Shown: positions 46,215-59,044, counted from the first letter of the stretch. The stretch: 64,000 bases of DNA from Trametes villosa (GCA_002964805.2 PUDQ02000056.1:248001-312000), one strand, 5' to 3'. Program-made: numbers and translations. Notes: generated by a model from the letters alone, not told the origin.

Positions 46215-48195
46215 ATGTCGGGCAACGACTCCCAGAACAGCGGCCAGTGGACCGAGCCGCCGTGGTCGGGCTGGATCGAGACCACCGGCGACGCCCTCCT
46301 CATCCTCGAAGCGGCGCGGCGCGGCCTCATCCCGCGTGTCACCCGTCGTCTCGTCGACTCTGAGCGCAAGATGATCACCTCTGGCTCCGTCTTCGTCTTC
46401 GACGAGGACGAGAGCGGCATCAAGCGATGGACAGACGGCTTCTTCTGGAGCCCAAGCAGGATCCTAGGCAACTTCCTCCTCTATCGCGAGACGGAGAAGA
46501 GGGGAGCGGGCCATAGCCGCGCTCGCGCCGAGGCTGCGGCAACAGAGGAGGCGGAGAGCCTCAAGCAGGAGGGTCAGTCGCTCTCGAGGCCAAAGGGCGA
46601 GTCTAGCCGTCTTGGCATCGACCGGCAACGGGAGAGGATACTTGTTGGCAGTCTCACCAACAGCTACAAGTTCAAGCCAGGAGGCATGATGAAGAAGGTA
46701 CGCACTCGGCGCCATCCTGCCCACTTCTCCGTATGCACCCCTCTCGTCCCTATATGTGCACCTCTCGCCGCCGCCTGTGTTTTCCGGCTCGAGCCCTGCG
46801 CGTTCTGTCGCGCACGGACCCGTACCGATAAGCCCAGTCGTGTTCGCCTGGTCCGTGCGCCGCGGGCAGTTGTTCGCTATCTCGGCGGGCATCACCGTGA
46901 GCGCCATAAACACTTGCCATAGCAAGTGCGTGGAACGCAGGGTGGATATATGCGCCTTCGACGTCGCCCGTAGGCGCGTGCGGCACGCTGTCGGCTCCAT
47001 TCTCTGACCGTACGCGCCATATTCGCGCGTTCAAGGCCTAACCACCTTCCACCCCTGTCGACGGCCAACCTCACCCCGCCATGAACGTGCATAAAACACA
47101 ACAGCTGGTTGGCAAAGGCGGGCGGCAGTTGAGAGCGCATGCAGTTGGCCATGGAAACGTTCTCGCGGTCCGCCCTCTAGATGGAATGCCGACCAGGCGC
47201 TTCTCTGTCCACATTGACTGACGGCGCAGTGGCGCTGAGCACGCTCATTGGATTGTCCCAGAACCGCCCGCCCAGGCAAGGCAACGCGCTGACCCCATTT
47301 TTAGACGTTCTCGCTCACCATCGGCGGCGTTGCGCAACATCTCATCTCGTACTACAAGATCGAAGATGTTGAGCAGGGCCGTCTACGCTCCCCCTCCTCG
47401 CTCCCAGAACTGGCGTCTCTGACGATCAGCCCGGAGTACCTCGACAAAACGCACTTCCGTAACCCTCCCAAAGTCGAGGTCGGCGTTGACGGGATTCCGC
47501 GCTACCGTGGCGAAGCCGATGATGTCGACCTTTCTCCGCGGCTGCTTCCCGCGCCCCTTTCTGCGGGCGGCTACTACGGAGAGGCCGACGCCACTTCCAG
47601 CAAGCGCACGAAGCGATACGACCCGTACGCCAGCGGCACTGGTGCCCCAAAGCGTACGCGCAAGAAGACTAACTCGGCCTCCAGCCAACAAGAAGCCACT
47701 GGCGGCGAGTCGCCTACCCAGCCAATTTCTGCCTCGGTCCCTCAGTCGCAACCCACATACGCCGATCCCAACATCCCCCACTACACCCCCTACAACTACT
47801 ATCCGGTACCCCCTGGGTACGCCGCACCCATGTATTCCCCTTCGCCATACCCGCCTCCTCTTGCTGTACCTCCTTCCACGACGACTCCCCCGCACGACAG
47901 CCCGTCGCCCCCAGGTCCCTCTGCCGCCGGCTCTTCCCCCACCTACTCGACCTACCCCGTCCCCGATACGGGGTCCTCCGGGTCTGCGCCCTCCCTGTAC
48001 CCTCCGTACTATCCTCCGCTGCCGCCGCCCCACCACGGCTACACCACCTATCCTCCCCCTCCTGCACCGTGGTCGCCGTATGGCTCCTACCCTCCACCCG
48101 CACCCGCTCAGTCGAGCGGCGCGACGATTCAGGAGATCTCGGAGAGCGACGTGAGGAGCAGCGGGGGTGGGGGCGGCGGCGGAGGGGGGGCGTGA
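46215..48195 (+). CDS. WOPR-domain transcription factor (Gti1/Pac2 family)
   Basis: Exons 46215-46697 and 47305-48195 give 457 aa in phase 0. The first half of the WOPR DNA-binding domain is clear: WSGWIETTGDALLILEAARR, then RWTDGFFWSPSRILGNFLLY, followed after a linker by SYKFKPGGMMKK. The second half opens exon 2: TFSLTIGGVAQHLISYYK. This is the fold of Wor1, Ryp1, Gti1 and Pac2, master regulators of morphogenetic switching and development in fungi. The remainder is Pro/Tyr/Ser-rich with a terminal glycine run, probably an activation region. A basic stretch (KRTRKK) may direct nuclear import. The intron is 607 bases, about ten times the local norm. ATG 46215 was chosen for its position 17 residues before the domain. 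Confidence 0.93.
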
Positions 48196-49557
48196 GCCCG
48201 CCCGACGTCGTGCGCCTGTGTCTGTCTTCTGGGGCTAGTTTGTATGTGTATATCCTCCGCTGTGCTGTCTTGGACGACCTGTAACCATGTTGTGTCTGCT
48301 AGCGTCCTCCCTCCTGCCGTCCCTCCTTGTCTACCCCGCGCCCGTCCGTCCCCTTGCCGAGTGTACGATAGTGAGTGTTCTTTTCTTGGGCCTGTTGTGT
48401 CGTCGCGTCTGTTCTATCGCTGTCAATACGCTTCGTATCGTACAATCGCCTGGTGCTGAAGTAGTCATATCAAACTGTACAACATTGCGTCCTTCCTCTC
48501 CCCCCGCGTCCGCGAGTATATCCATTCCCCTCGTCCCTGTACGTCGATCACGCCTTCCCCCTCCCCTCCCCTCTCCTTCCCTTGTCTGCTTGTCCCCATC
48601 CCCCAATCCCTCGCGACCTCCGGCCCGCGCTCTACCCCTCATACCCCTCTTTCCCCCCAGTGCCGTCAGCTCTCTCTACGTTGGATTCGTGAGCTGGTGC
48701 TTGGTCGTCGACGCCGTACCCCGTTTGTTTTGTTTGCGCTGCGCTGTACGATAGCGGTAGAAGTCGGCCCGCGGTATATGAATGTACTAGTACCTACGAC
48801 CGGTCGGACTGTATGTATTGTGTAGCCTTCCCCTTGCTCAATCGCACGCGTGTGCTCCCCGTGTTCGGCGTTCGCTTGTGCGCCGTCTGAGTCTGTTGCT
48901 GGGCTTTTCGGCCGGACGGTCTTGTTGCTCGAGTCGGAGTATCGCACGCTGCGGTTTGGTGAGTACCTCGTTGCCATATCTTCAACTGAAGGCTGATGCA
49001 TATATCGTATAGAATGTCTGGCGGCCGTAGGGGCAATACGTACAACGTCGGAACGGTGAAAATACAAAATACAGAAGTCATACTATCCGACTGATACGAA
49101 GACTCAGAGTATGCGCGTCATGGAGAGTAAGGTCTGTGAGGTTGTCGAGACAGTCGCATGCATACTATCACTCGGGGGGTTCTGCAAGGACTGCGCTTTT
49201 TGCATAACCCCGAGATCTCCCTCTACATCTATCCTCTGACCATGAAATCATAGTATATAATACACAGTAGTACTTGACTACTGTCCGTGCAGTTTGACGG
49301 CGAATATCGAAGCGGTTGTGTCTCTAGCATGAAAGCATTGCTCGTACACCCTAGCAATGCCCGAGCGCCTAACATTATAGACAGATCTTGGAAGTAAAAC
49401 CCTCGGAACACGTTCAAGAAAGACATAGACGTCTCTATAGCGTATATAGCAAGTTTTAACTCATGCCGATTGCTTGTCAGATGAGGGAGGGACGGTGCAT
49501 GGCGGTTTTGCAAAGCGTTACCGAGCTTTGCAGAACTGGCCTAGATGTACGGAAAGC
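48196..49557. other. Intergenic, 3' of the WOPR gene
   Basis: 1.36 kb, pyrimidine-rich between 48480 and 48660. No gene recognised. Confidence 0.4.
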
Positions 49558-49640
49558 GGTGGCTGAAAAAACGGCATCGCTCCCTATCACTCCATTTTTG
49601 ACATACTGGTTCACAGATTTGGAGGAATATAGAAGTATAC
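49558..49640 (+). repeat. Dispersed repeat, copy 1
   Basis: About 82 bases, roughly 73 percent identical by eye to 61462-61543; both share GGCTGAAAA, CGGCATCGCT and GACATACTGGTTCACA. It lies 240 bases past the 3' end of the first FunK1 gene. Confidence 0.6.
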
Positions 49641-49883
49641 ACAAGAGACCGTGCCTGAAAATTTCAGGAGCTGCAGATTAGCAGTGGAGGAGGAGTCACC
49701 CTCGAGAAGGCGAACGTTGCAGAACCCCCCGAGTGATAGTAGCTCAAGGATCACCGGCGACTCCTAGCTTCTACTGGGCTTGTCAGCCCTCGTTCTCTTA
49801 GGAAGGACCCAACTGCGCGAGGGTGCCTTCGAGATGTTTCTGTTCGTCAGGCGACGAGTGCTTTGGCGGGGCTGGAATGCTGG

Positions 49884-52399
49884 TCACTGCGAGCTGCTGG
49901 AAACGAGGTGCGCGGCCGCCTTGTACGCGGGATGTGGGCCGGAGGCGAGCTTGATCTTCTTCGACGGCGGAGCCCGCTGCTCGGTGGCCACAGCGGACAC
50001 GGCGCCCCCCCTCAGCGTGGCGACGGGATGCCTCGGATCGTACCTGGAACCCAGCTGGTCTCCGACCTTGTCGCGTGTCGACCACCTCGCGGCGGCTCCG
50101 GCGATCCCCTGCCGATACCTGCGGAAGAGGTCCAGCGTCGCGGTGTGGCCGTCGAGCGCCGCCGCGGTCTGCTTCAGTATGTCCAGGGGCGCTCGAGCTT
50201 CTGGACACGCAGGGGCGTGCTCTGGCAGATACGGGCCAGGGGAGAGGAGCGTGTTCAGGGTGCCATCGTCGTTGTAGCCGACGAGGAGCTCTTCGGGCTC
50301 GTCGTCAGGGCTCGACCCGTATTCCTGAGCGGATGGCGCTGGAGCGTCGGCCTCGTGTTCGAGCTCCATCACCGCATAGCGCGCCTTGAACAAGGCCAGC
50401 CACTCGTCGAGCAGGCCGTTGAGCGGGCTGAGTCCCTTGACGTTGCGGAAGGCGAGCACCTCGCCGTCGAGCTTGATCTGGCCGGTCTCGACGGCGTTGA
50501 CCTTGTGTGGGTGGCAGAGCCGCCGTCCCGTCCCGTCCTGCTGGAAGGCGTCGAAGTAGTCCGTGATGAACGACGTGACCCAGCCTTCGAGGGAGTGCCG
50601 GAGGTAGCGGACGGACGCGTAGAGGAGGACGTGGAAGAACGACTCGAGTTCGTCGGCGATGGTGGTGGGGCGGTCGGGGTGCCGGACGTGCGCGACGGGC
50701 ATGAACTGCCATGTGCCCTGGACGCCCTCTTGTCAGCCGCAAGTAGTGTTGGTGTTGAAGACGGCATACCGTTCGTTCAGGCTGGCGTTCATGTTTCGGA
50801 TCGTCGTCGATAACGTACTTGGCCAGCTCCCAGTTGCTCAAGAGGCCATGCCATATTACCACTTTCTTCCCGTTGACGTCGACAATACGGGGAAGAATTT
50901 GAATGTTAGCGGCACTGATGTCTCGGTGGAGCAGGCCGAAGTGTTCGTAGGCGTCTCGGTGTGCTGTGAAGGATCCGACTGATCAGCAAGTCTGTACCCG
51001 AGGAGTACTAGATCCGAAACCCACGTACTAGTTGTACAGTCCTCGATGATCTTCACCAGCTGAAGTCCATACTGAAACGTATTTAGCGGCAGGCATACCT
51101 CTTCGACTACGATTCGGTAGTGAATGAGGTGCCGGAACCCCGTAGAGTTGGTCGAGAACGTCGTCTGGTCAAGAACGTCGCCATGTTCGACGACAGTGGG
51201 AACGACCGGCTTGACGGTGCTGAGCGACGCCAGTGCCCTGAGGTAGGATCCTTCGGGATCTGCTCCCTCGTAGCAGGGCCTCCAGGAGTCCTTGAGGAAG
51301 ACGAAGTTGCCGGTCGCGCAGTCAAGCGCGACGTAGCCCCGAGTTCCACGCCCGAATACGGACGCCGACTCGACTGAGACGGGCTTCCCTACGAGAAGCT
51401 CCCGCTTCGTCTCGCCGACTTGGAATTTGTAGCGAGGCCACCCTGGAGCCAGAGATTTACGGAAGCCATCGCGAACGAACTTGAAGACAGGCGGCCTCGA
51501 ACGTTTGTCTTGGCGTCGGGTCTGAGCGGTGGAACTAGTGGACGCGGAAGAGGTGCTAGGGAAGAACCGAGAGACGTCGTCCCTGTCCATGTAGGGGATA
51601 TCCAACGCGTCGTTCTCCTGTGCACAGGCGTCCATCCGCTTCCATTCCGGCATAGTGCTAGAGAGTAGGGTAGCAGACGGGTCGAGGCCCTGCTCGGCGT
51701 CGTTAAGGCTGGCGAAAGTCCACAAGAAGCGGAGGAGCGCGCGCGGATCCTGAAGGTAGTCGGCAGACTCTGTCACGATCAGCCCTGAGCGGTCCCGTTG
51801 ACGAAGAGAGTATATAGGTGTGTTCGGTGTTGGTGAAAGAATGCCGAGTGAGCGTACTGGAGGAGCTCGCCGCGAACCTGTGCGCGAGATTGAGCCCAGG
51901 ACTCCGACGGGTCTCGGAACTCGTCCGCCCAAGGGTCGTGTCGTCGGCCACCTTTCTTGAATAGCATGAACGCGCGGAAGCGGGTCCAGTTGGGTCGGCC
52001 GTCCGGAGGGAGCTCGTCGTGTGGATACAGCGTCGCGTCAACCCTGAAAGGAGAGGCATCGAAGGGGTCGTCGTTGTGTTGCGACAACGATGCCTTGTAA
52101 TTTTGTGGAAGGTCAATACGATTGATGATGTCGTGCACCTAAAAACATCTCGTCAGCGGCGGGAGCCTTCAGCCAGTGGCAAACATCGTGGAAATGCAAC
52201 TGACCACAGTGTGAGCTATCGCATCTTCGCTCGGATAGAGACGCTGGTCCTGGGTATCGTCTGCATAGAACAGCGGGCGTAATGACGCATTCGCTACATC
52301 CAAGGCCCTCGTCGACGGTTCGGAGATGGGCCCTTTGATTCTGGGCCACAGGATTGTCGTCGCAAACTCCTTCATATCGCTAACCACAGCGCGGTGCAT
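49884..52399 (-). pseudogene. FunK1-type protein kinase, probably disrupted
   Basis: Coding blocks 52205-52399, 51029-52138, 50770-50963 and 49884-50717 align with the intact FunK1 genes nearby. Kinase elements include GRGTRGYVALDC, FVFLKDSW (ATP-binding Lys), HYRIVVEEVCLPL, LLHRDISAAN and GTWQFMP. FunK1 kinases are a fungal family found expanded in multicellular species. Near 51796 the frame shifts: about eight codons present in both relatives (ending WDRSGL) are lost. The metal-binding Asp that paralogue 53158-55938 has in LVDWELSK is Asn here (LSNWELAK). Upstream of 52399 the frame is broken again by a stop. A 53-base segment, 51750-51802, could be spliced out to restore frame. Likely a pseudogene or a pseudokinase. 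Confidence 0.78.
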
Positions 52400-53157
52400 T
52401 CTGTCTTGAGCTAGCGGAGACTCAGCGCGGCCTCACTAGCCTGGAAGTGACGGTCGAATTCAGGCTGCTGGTGACGTCGTCGGCCCGCGGTGTCCAGCAA
52501 ATATCGAACTTCCGTGCAACGATGCTGCAGAAGAGTCGTAGACAAGCGATTAGTATACACAAGGAAGATCACTGGGAAATTATGGAACGCGTGCCGGTCC
52601 ACTCACGGGATGGTCAGTCGAGAGGAGGGTAGTCTTGCCAAAGAGTGGTCACTGCCGAGCCGACTCGAGCAAGGGTAAGACGGGCTGCTGTAGGCTTATA
52701 CCGGTCGACGTCCCATTTCGCGAAGGCTTGAGAAGTAGATCTATCAACTTGAACACGGTGAGTGACGCGGGACTCCGAGCGTAGTGCACGTTGTCAAGGT
52801 TGGATTCAAGGCTATCCGACTCGTCGGCGCTTGCAAGCTCGAGCGGACTCGGACTCGCTTCTCGGTGTTCAACCTTTCGCGAGGATTCCTAGACTGACGA
52901 ATCAACAGCTCCTGGGGCAGGTTGAAGACCGGAGAATAGGCTGAGAACACGGACTGTTTATATACAGTGGGTAGTAGCGTAGGGTGTATGCGATATGAGA
53001 AACGAGACACGAGGCACGCAGTGACTACAAATCGTAAGGCGAAGGAAGCAACTACGACTCAGAAGAATAAGATACATGCGAGCGGAACATAGACACGAGA
53101 TACAGGCACGGAAATGATTGGGTGCAACATCGGGATAGGGCGAGAGGAGATCAAGGT
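52400..53157. other. Interval between the two minus-strand FunK1 genes
   Basis: 758 bases. The frame at 52411-52602 resembles the N-terminal segment of the FunK1 relative (QPEFDRHFQ against ELDRQLAVW) but ends in a stop, so it is probably the decayed 5' end of the preceding pseudogene. Confidence 0.5.
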
Positions 53158-55938
53158 CTAGGCGTTGCCTGGCTTCCGGGAAACCCTCCTGCTTGAAGAC
53201 GCGTGGGTACCAGATCCGGAGGGGATGGGAGCGCTGCCACTGGGTCCGGCGATGCGAGGTTTCTTCGAGCTAGGGGCGGCCTCGGCCTGGGGGGTAGCGG
53301 CGGGACCGACTCCTTGTGATGGGGTGTAGGTCTTGGGAATGTTATCCCCCACCACCTGGTCGGGGCGGTCCTTAGTCGACCAATGAGGGGCGTCAATCGC
53401 CCGTGTCAATGCTTGTACCATCCAGTCGTGATATTGATTTTCCTCGGCGCGCGCAAGTTCCCCCGCATTGGGTTCCCTGGGAACTTGGCCCGACTCATCC
53501 TCGTCATCGAGCATCGAAGACGCGAACAGTCTCATCGGCCGCTTCCGGGTAATGCGGAGGGTGCTCGATGACTCGAATGAATCGTCTGGAACGGGGTTCG
53601 AGACGATCGCCGCCGCCTTCTTCGCATTCTCCGCTAGAGCCTTGTTGTACGCCGCAACCGCGTAGCGAGCCTTGAAGAACTTGAGGGCACCCGTGAAGAA
53701 CCGGTCTATAGGCGTTCCGAACTGGAGCTCTGTGTCCGTAGAGTCCACCAGCAGTCGACCGTCGCGAATGGCGGTTTGCTTCGTTTCACCGCATTGATAC
53801 CTCCCATTGATGAGGCGATAGGAGTCGAAGAATCGCTCGATGAAACTCCCCGCGTCCGGGCAGTTGGAATGCAGGTATCGCACGCCGTAGTAGATGATGA
53901 CGTATACGAAAGACTCGAGTTCGTCGGAGGTTTCGACAGCCTTGGAGTGGTCATTCAGCGTTGCGACTGACATATATTGCCATGTCCCCTGCAACGATAG
54001 ATTAATATCAACAACACTTCCTAGATCGTGCTATCGAGCGCGACGTACCGTGCGTTCCGGTTGTCTGGCGCGCAAAGTGCCGGGGGTGTTCTGGTTATGC
54101 ACCGGCTTCGAGAGTTCCCAGTCAACGAGTATACCCAACCAGCTCAACACGTTCCGGTTTTTCGCGGGGTCGTGTGCAAAGCTCGGGAGTATGAGGATGT
54201 TTCCTGCGCTCACGTCGCGGTGCATGATATTTGCGTCACATACTGCATCTTGGTGGGCTGTGCATCTCATCAGTAAGTGCGACAGGGCGGGTCAGGACGA
54301 AGGACGAACCTAGGACGCAGGTGTACACAATCTCCAGCAGCTGTCGGCCACTCTGGAAATTCACCAGAGGCATACAGACCTCCTTGACGACGATCCGGTA
54401 GTGCATGTGCCGTCGGAGCGGGCAATCCTCGCGTGGCTCACCGTTGGGAAGGGTGACGTCCGTCTCGTCCACCTCCGATCTCCCTCGCTTCAAGCTCTTG
54501 GGAGGGGGAAACGGTGGGTCCTGGAGCGTTCGCGAAGAAGTTCCGCTGGGAGGACCGGGAGGAGGTGTACGTGGGGTTGGCGGCTCGGCGGTGGGTGGAG
54601 GGTTCTTCTGCTCCCAGAATTCCGGTGTCCGGGTCGTCTGTTCGAGGATATCGCCATGGCAGACGAGGGTTGGGACGTAGAGCACTCCCGCCTCGTTCAG
54701 CTTCTCCAATACGGCGCCCTCCTGGTCGACGAGCTCGTAGTGAGCGCGCCAAGCGTCCTTCAACCATACGAAGCGGCTGGTCTTGCAGTCGAGTGCGACG
54801 TAGCCCCGCGTGCCCCGGCCGGCCATACCACGCGAACGAAAGGTCGGCTTGCCGACGAGGTACTGCCGCATAGTTTCCCCGTCTGGAACGTCGAGGCGAT
54901 AGCGCGGCCACTCGGGAGCAAGCGACTTGGCAAAGTACTCGCGGACGTACCGGAAGACAAATTCGTCGGGGATGGCCTCATTGTCAGCAAGCTCGCGGGC
55001 CGTGTGATCGACATCCGACTCCTGGGGTTCAGCCGCTGCGTTCATCTTCTCGAAATCCTCGTCGTCGGACAGGACGCGCACCGCGCTCGGATCCAACCCC
55101 AGCTGCTCGTCGTTGGCGAGCGACATCCGCCAGAGCAGCTCGAAGAGGACGTCAGGTTGCTCGACGTAGTCGACCAGAGGGGTCACGATTGTGCCCGATC
55201 GGTCCCACCGCATGCATCGGAACCGGCGACCGATGACGATCAGCATGAAGAGCGCAATGCGGTGCTGGTAGTAGAACACCTGCTCGGCGTAGTCGATGAT
55301 CTGACCACGGACCTTCTTGCGCTCTATCGCGTCCGCCTCAGGTTCCTTCTGCACCCGATCGTCGTAAGGGTCATGCTCCGTCCCATGCGACTTGAACTCG
55401 ACGGAGACCATCTGGTCTGCCCAATGGGGCCTGCCGTCGGTAGGCAGGAAGTTAGGGCGGAAGAATGCAGCGTCGACCTTCAGCCGAGCGGAGTCGCCTT
55501 TGTCGGGGGCATGCTGTGACTCTGCCAGCTTAAGAGTCGATTGAACGACGTTTGCAGCGTTGATGGCCTCGATCTGACGGCGTAACGGTGAGAAGCAACA
55601 TCGGGCATCATAAGCAAAATCACACTCACAAAGCAGTACGAGACCTCAATCTCAGTCATCTTCTCCACGGTCTCCAAGTTGGCGAGCTTCTTGAAGACAT
55701 CCGTCGCTGGCTGTGGTCGATGTTCGTGCGATACCTGAGCAGGCAAGGGAAAGAAGTTGTCGAGGAACTCTTTATTGCCAAGTCTGACGGCTTTGCGAGC
55801 CATGTCTTCTACGGCGGCTGCACGGTAATCGGCTCGACGTATGTGTTTAAATTCAGAGACGAGGGATTGGGGTCCTGTGTCGGTCGTGCCGTGTCGACTT
55901 CCGAACTTGGAGGCAGAATATGGGCTAGTGTCGGTCAT
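53158..55938 (-). CDS. FunK1-type protein kinase, intact
   Basis: Four exons (55630-55938, 54310-55573, 54049-54257, 53158-53988) give 870 aa with no frame break. After a helical N-terminal domain, the kinase region has GRGTRGYVALDCKT, FVWLKDAW (Lys), HYRIVVKEVCMPL, IMHRDVSAGNILIL (catalytic loop), GILVDWELSK (DFG equivalent) and GTWQYMSVA (activation segment), as in other FunK1 proteins. A helical lobe with SDELESFVYVIIYYGVRYL follows. A Pro-rich insert (residues about 400-440) and an Arg/Ser tail are lineage features. FunK1 substrates are unknown. Its 3' end is 758 bases from the broken paralogue, in tandem; intron positions around the catalytic loop are shared. Confidence 0.9.
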
Positions 55939-56626
55939 GTTCAGAACAGGTACCCTACAGACAAGCGATTGAGAGGAAGGGGCACGAACCGAACGCTTCC
56001 AGCCGGGTCCCTTATATATACGGGCACTGAGGTCGAGTGGTGGCTAAGTTGTGGTCGTTGTGATGGGTAGAAAGCAACCGTGGCTGCTCTGGCTAAATCT
56101 CGTGGCAGGTTGGACCGGGCTCGGGCTTAATTTCGGAATATCAGGTTTACCGAACCGCTGGACAATGAAGTATACTCAGACGGACAATAGGTCCACAAAG
56201 GTAGTGATGCGGATGAGTATCGCCCTAGAATCCCCCGAGTCAGGCTCGCCATGGCTCGGGATGATTGCCGACCACTTACCTAGACGCCTCGCACGCGGGC
56301 AAGTATCCTCCCCCTTGTGTTTTTGTCCTACCAACGTTCAGCCTATGAACGCCCGGGGACGGTGGTGGAGGCGGGACTGAAGGAAGGTTTCGGCGCTTGA
56401 GCGACAATGGCGAACTTGTTACCCCTTCCTTTTTGGGATGACCGTGCTGGGCCCGCGATACACATTTCCTGCTCACATTTTGCATCATCTGCAGCTCAAC
56501 CTTTCCAGAAGATATGTTGCCTCAACATAGCAAACACACCTGAGTATTTTGCGTACGGAAAGACCGCTATAGCGAAGGCACCTCAGTGTATCTGTATATA
56601 TAACTACGGCTGGCCAATCTTTCATC
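55939..56626. other. Intergenic, upstream of FunK1
   Basis: 688 bases with a TATATATA-like run at 56012-56020 on the promoter side. No gene recognised. Confidence 0.4.
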
Positions 56627-56699
56627 GCCGGGATAGCTCAGCTGGGAGAGCAACAGACTGAAGTTCTGGAGGTCGCGTGTTCAATCCACGCTCCTGGCA
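56627..56699 (+). tRNA. tRNA-Phe(GAA)
   Basis: Identical 73-base copy, preceded by TTCATC and followed by a T-rich terminator. Confidence 0.97.
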
Positions 56700-57062
56700 T
56701 TCTACTTTTTTCGCTTTCGGATTGTCACCGACTTTGCGCCTCATACTAACGCGTAGGTCGAACAAAATCACAATGCGCGCATTAAACAACGTTAACAACT
56801 GTTTTGAAAAACCTATCTACTACACCGTCACTATTCACGGTGACGAGGACACAATGCGGGCGAGAGAGCTGAATAAATATAACGACTGCGACTAGTATAG
56901 GAAAGCTGCGAGAGGGTTCTGTGCAACGAGCGTGGTTGGTCGCGACGACGGACCTGACGTCCTCGCCTGTGACCTATACAAGGAAACGAGAGCTGCGAGC
57001 GAGAAAGCATATCCAAGGTACTCGGTACACCCCGTAGGTAAGGGACAAGGCGGGAGGAAAGC
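56700..57062. other. Intergenic, no gene recognised
   Basis: 363 bases between tRNA-Phe and the 3' end of the Ser/Pro-rich gene. Nothing seen. Confidence 0.4.
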
Positions 57063-59044
57063 CTAGATCACGCCGACTTCTTTGCCAGAGGAGGCGACAG
57101 AGGCACGGCTGATCGTCGAGGACTCGTAGAAGCTCGAATACCCGCTGTGTCGGTAGATCATGCCCGTGCCGATGCGCGGCGGCCGCGGGCCCGTCCCGAC
57201 GGTGTTGAGCACGCGCGTCGCGGAGGGCGGAGAGATGGGCGACGCGCTTGCAGAGTGGGCGACGCGAGTGTTCAGGCTAGGGCTCGGCCGCACAAGCCCG
57301 CGCGACGGCGCGTTCGGGGGGAGGGGGAAGTCCGCAATCGTATCGTCGCTCATGACGCTGCTCCGTTCCAGCGTGCCGATCGTCGAGATGGACCTCGAGC
57401 GCACCGGTGCCATCACTGCCGCTGACACCGAGCGCCGCGGAACGGCCGTGCTCGCTGCTGGACGCGGGAGGACGGAGCCCACAGGTGCGCGCGAGCCTGG
57501 GTTGGACAGCGTCCGGGTGCGCGTGCGCGCTAGAGGACGGGGCCCGGCAATCTTGGAGGCGCCCGAAACCGGTGGGTGGGAGCTGGGCGGCGGGGTAGAG
57601 CGCGCGACCGCGGCTGCGGTCTGCACGCCTGCGGACTGAGGCAATCGGAGGGGGCGCGGGACGGCGGTGCGACTTTGCGAGGCCTGCGAGCTTGCAACGG
57701 AATGTGCGGGACCACTGGACTCGCGCGAGCCCGAGGAAACTATCGAACTCACGGACGCATTGGACTGCGTGCGGCTGCGGGTGATTGGTCCGCCTTCGAC
57801 CATGGTGACGCTCTCGGTGTCCACAGTGCTCAGCCGTTCGTTGGAGAAGCTGGCGGAGGTGGAACGCGAAAGCGGTCGGGGACCTGGGCGCGGTGCAGGC
57901 GAGTAGGACGGCGGTGCGTTGGACAGGCTGCCCACCGATGTGGACTTCGCTAGCTGGGAGGGCGCCCGAGAGACGGAGGCGGGAAGAGGCTGCTTCGCGA
58001 TGGAAGTCGAGATGAGCCGGCGCGTGAGCATCGAAGGCGCGTCCTCGTCCTCGCTTCGGCGCGTGTAAGTGTACGGATGCTCAATGGTCGCATGTAGACG
58101 AACCTGTCACTCCATCCCAGCCCGGTGGTGAGACCCATCCCTGCGCGCAAGAGCGTCTGGTCCTTGTGTCTGATCCGCCGACGCTGGGTGTCGCGGGGGT
58201 CGCGGTGCACGCCGGACTTGGTCATCGTTGACGTCGCTAGAGATTCGCGATCACGGCAGGGTCAGCGCACGATCATGGGCGAGGCGCAGGAGCATACCGG
58301 TCGATGCCACGCTGAGCACGCTGTTCGCCCGCTGGCCTTGCGGTTCGTCGTCCAGATAAATGGAAAGCGGTGCACTTCCGCCGGGGAGCAGCTTCGACCT
58401 CGGAGACAGTAGGCCGTCGCGGAACATGAGATGCCTGACATACTGTGTCGGAGAGGGCAGGCAGTGACCGGTGAAAAAAGTACTCACGGCAATGGCGTGT
58501 GGATGTCTATACTCGAGTCCGACTCGCTCCCCTCGCCCTCCAGCTGCCTCTCCATGTCGCTATCGTCATCCTTCAACAGCGTGCCGAAGTCGGACAAGTC
58601 GTCCGCCACCTTGTCCTTCCCCTTCCCCGCCAACCCCTTCCAGCTGGACGGCACGGCCATAGGCGAGTTTGTCTGCGAGCGCATGGCCGGTGGGTTGAAG
58701 GTTGCAGAGGATTTGCGGCGTGGGCGGGGCGTCCGCGCGATCATCGTCTCGACATCGGGGCTGTCAGGACGCTTCGCCCCGCGGATCCGCGATGGTGGCC
58801 CGCTCGACTTCGGTAGAGACCGTCTAGGGACAGACCTGGGCACTGCTGGCAGCTCTTTGTCCTTCTTCGTAGGCGTCGAGACGAGGGAGGTGGTCGTGGG
58901 CAAGCTGGCGGGAGGCGACTTGGGCGTGCTGGGTCGGCGCGGGCGCGGGGCGCTCCCGAAGACGGCCTCTGCGACGACTGGGCTTTTCGGCGAGAGCATG
59001 CCCGCCAAGGCGGTCTTTGGGTAGACCACTCGTTCGTCAGACAT
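57063..59044 (-). CDS. Ser/Pro-rich, largely disordered protein
   Basis: Four exons (58488-59044, 58298-58434, 58104-58236, 57063-58053) give 605 aa in frame. The N-terminal 185 residues are basic and Ser/Pro-rich, with many SP and TP sites, and end in an acidic Asp/Glu/Ser run. Exons 2-3 encode a short conserved-looking part (HLMFRDGLLSPRSKLLPGG, then RIRHKDQTLLRAGMGLTTGL) that holds the only predicted structure. The C-terminal 330 residues are again Ser/Arg/Pro-rich with repeated SRSxS elements, resembling targets of proline-directed or SR kinases. No family is recognised; a cytoskeletal or cell-cycle scaffold is a guess. ATG 59044 is the first start after an upstream region unlike the exon in composition. 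Confidence 0.75.
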
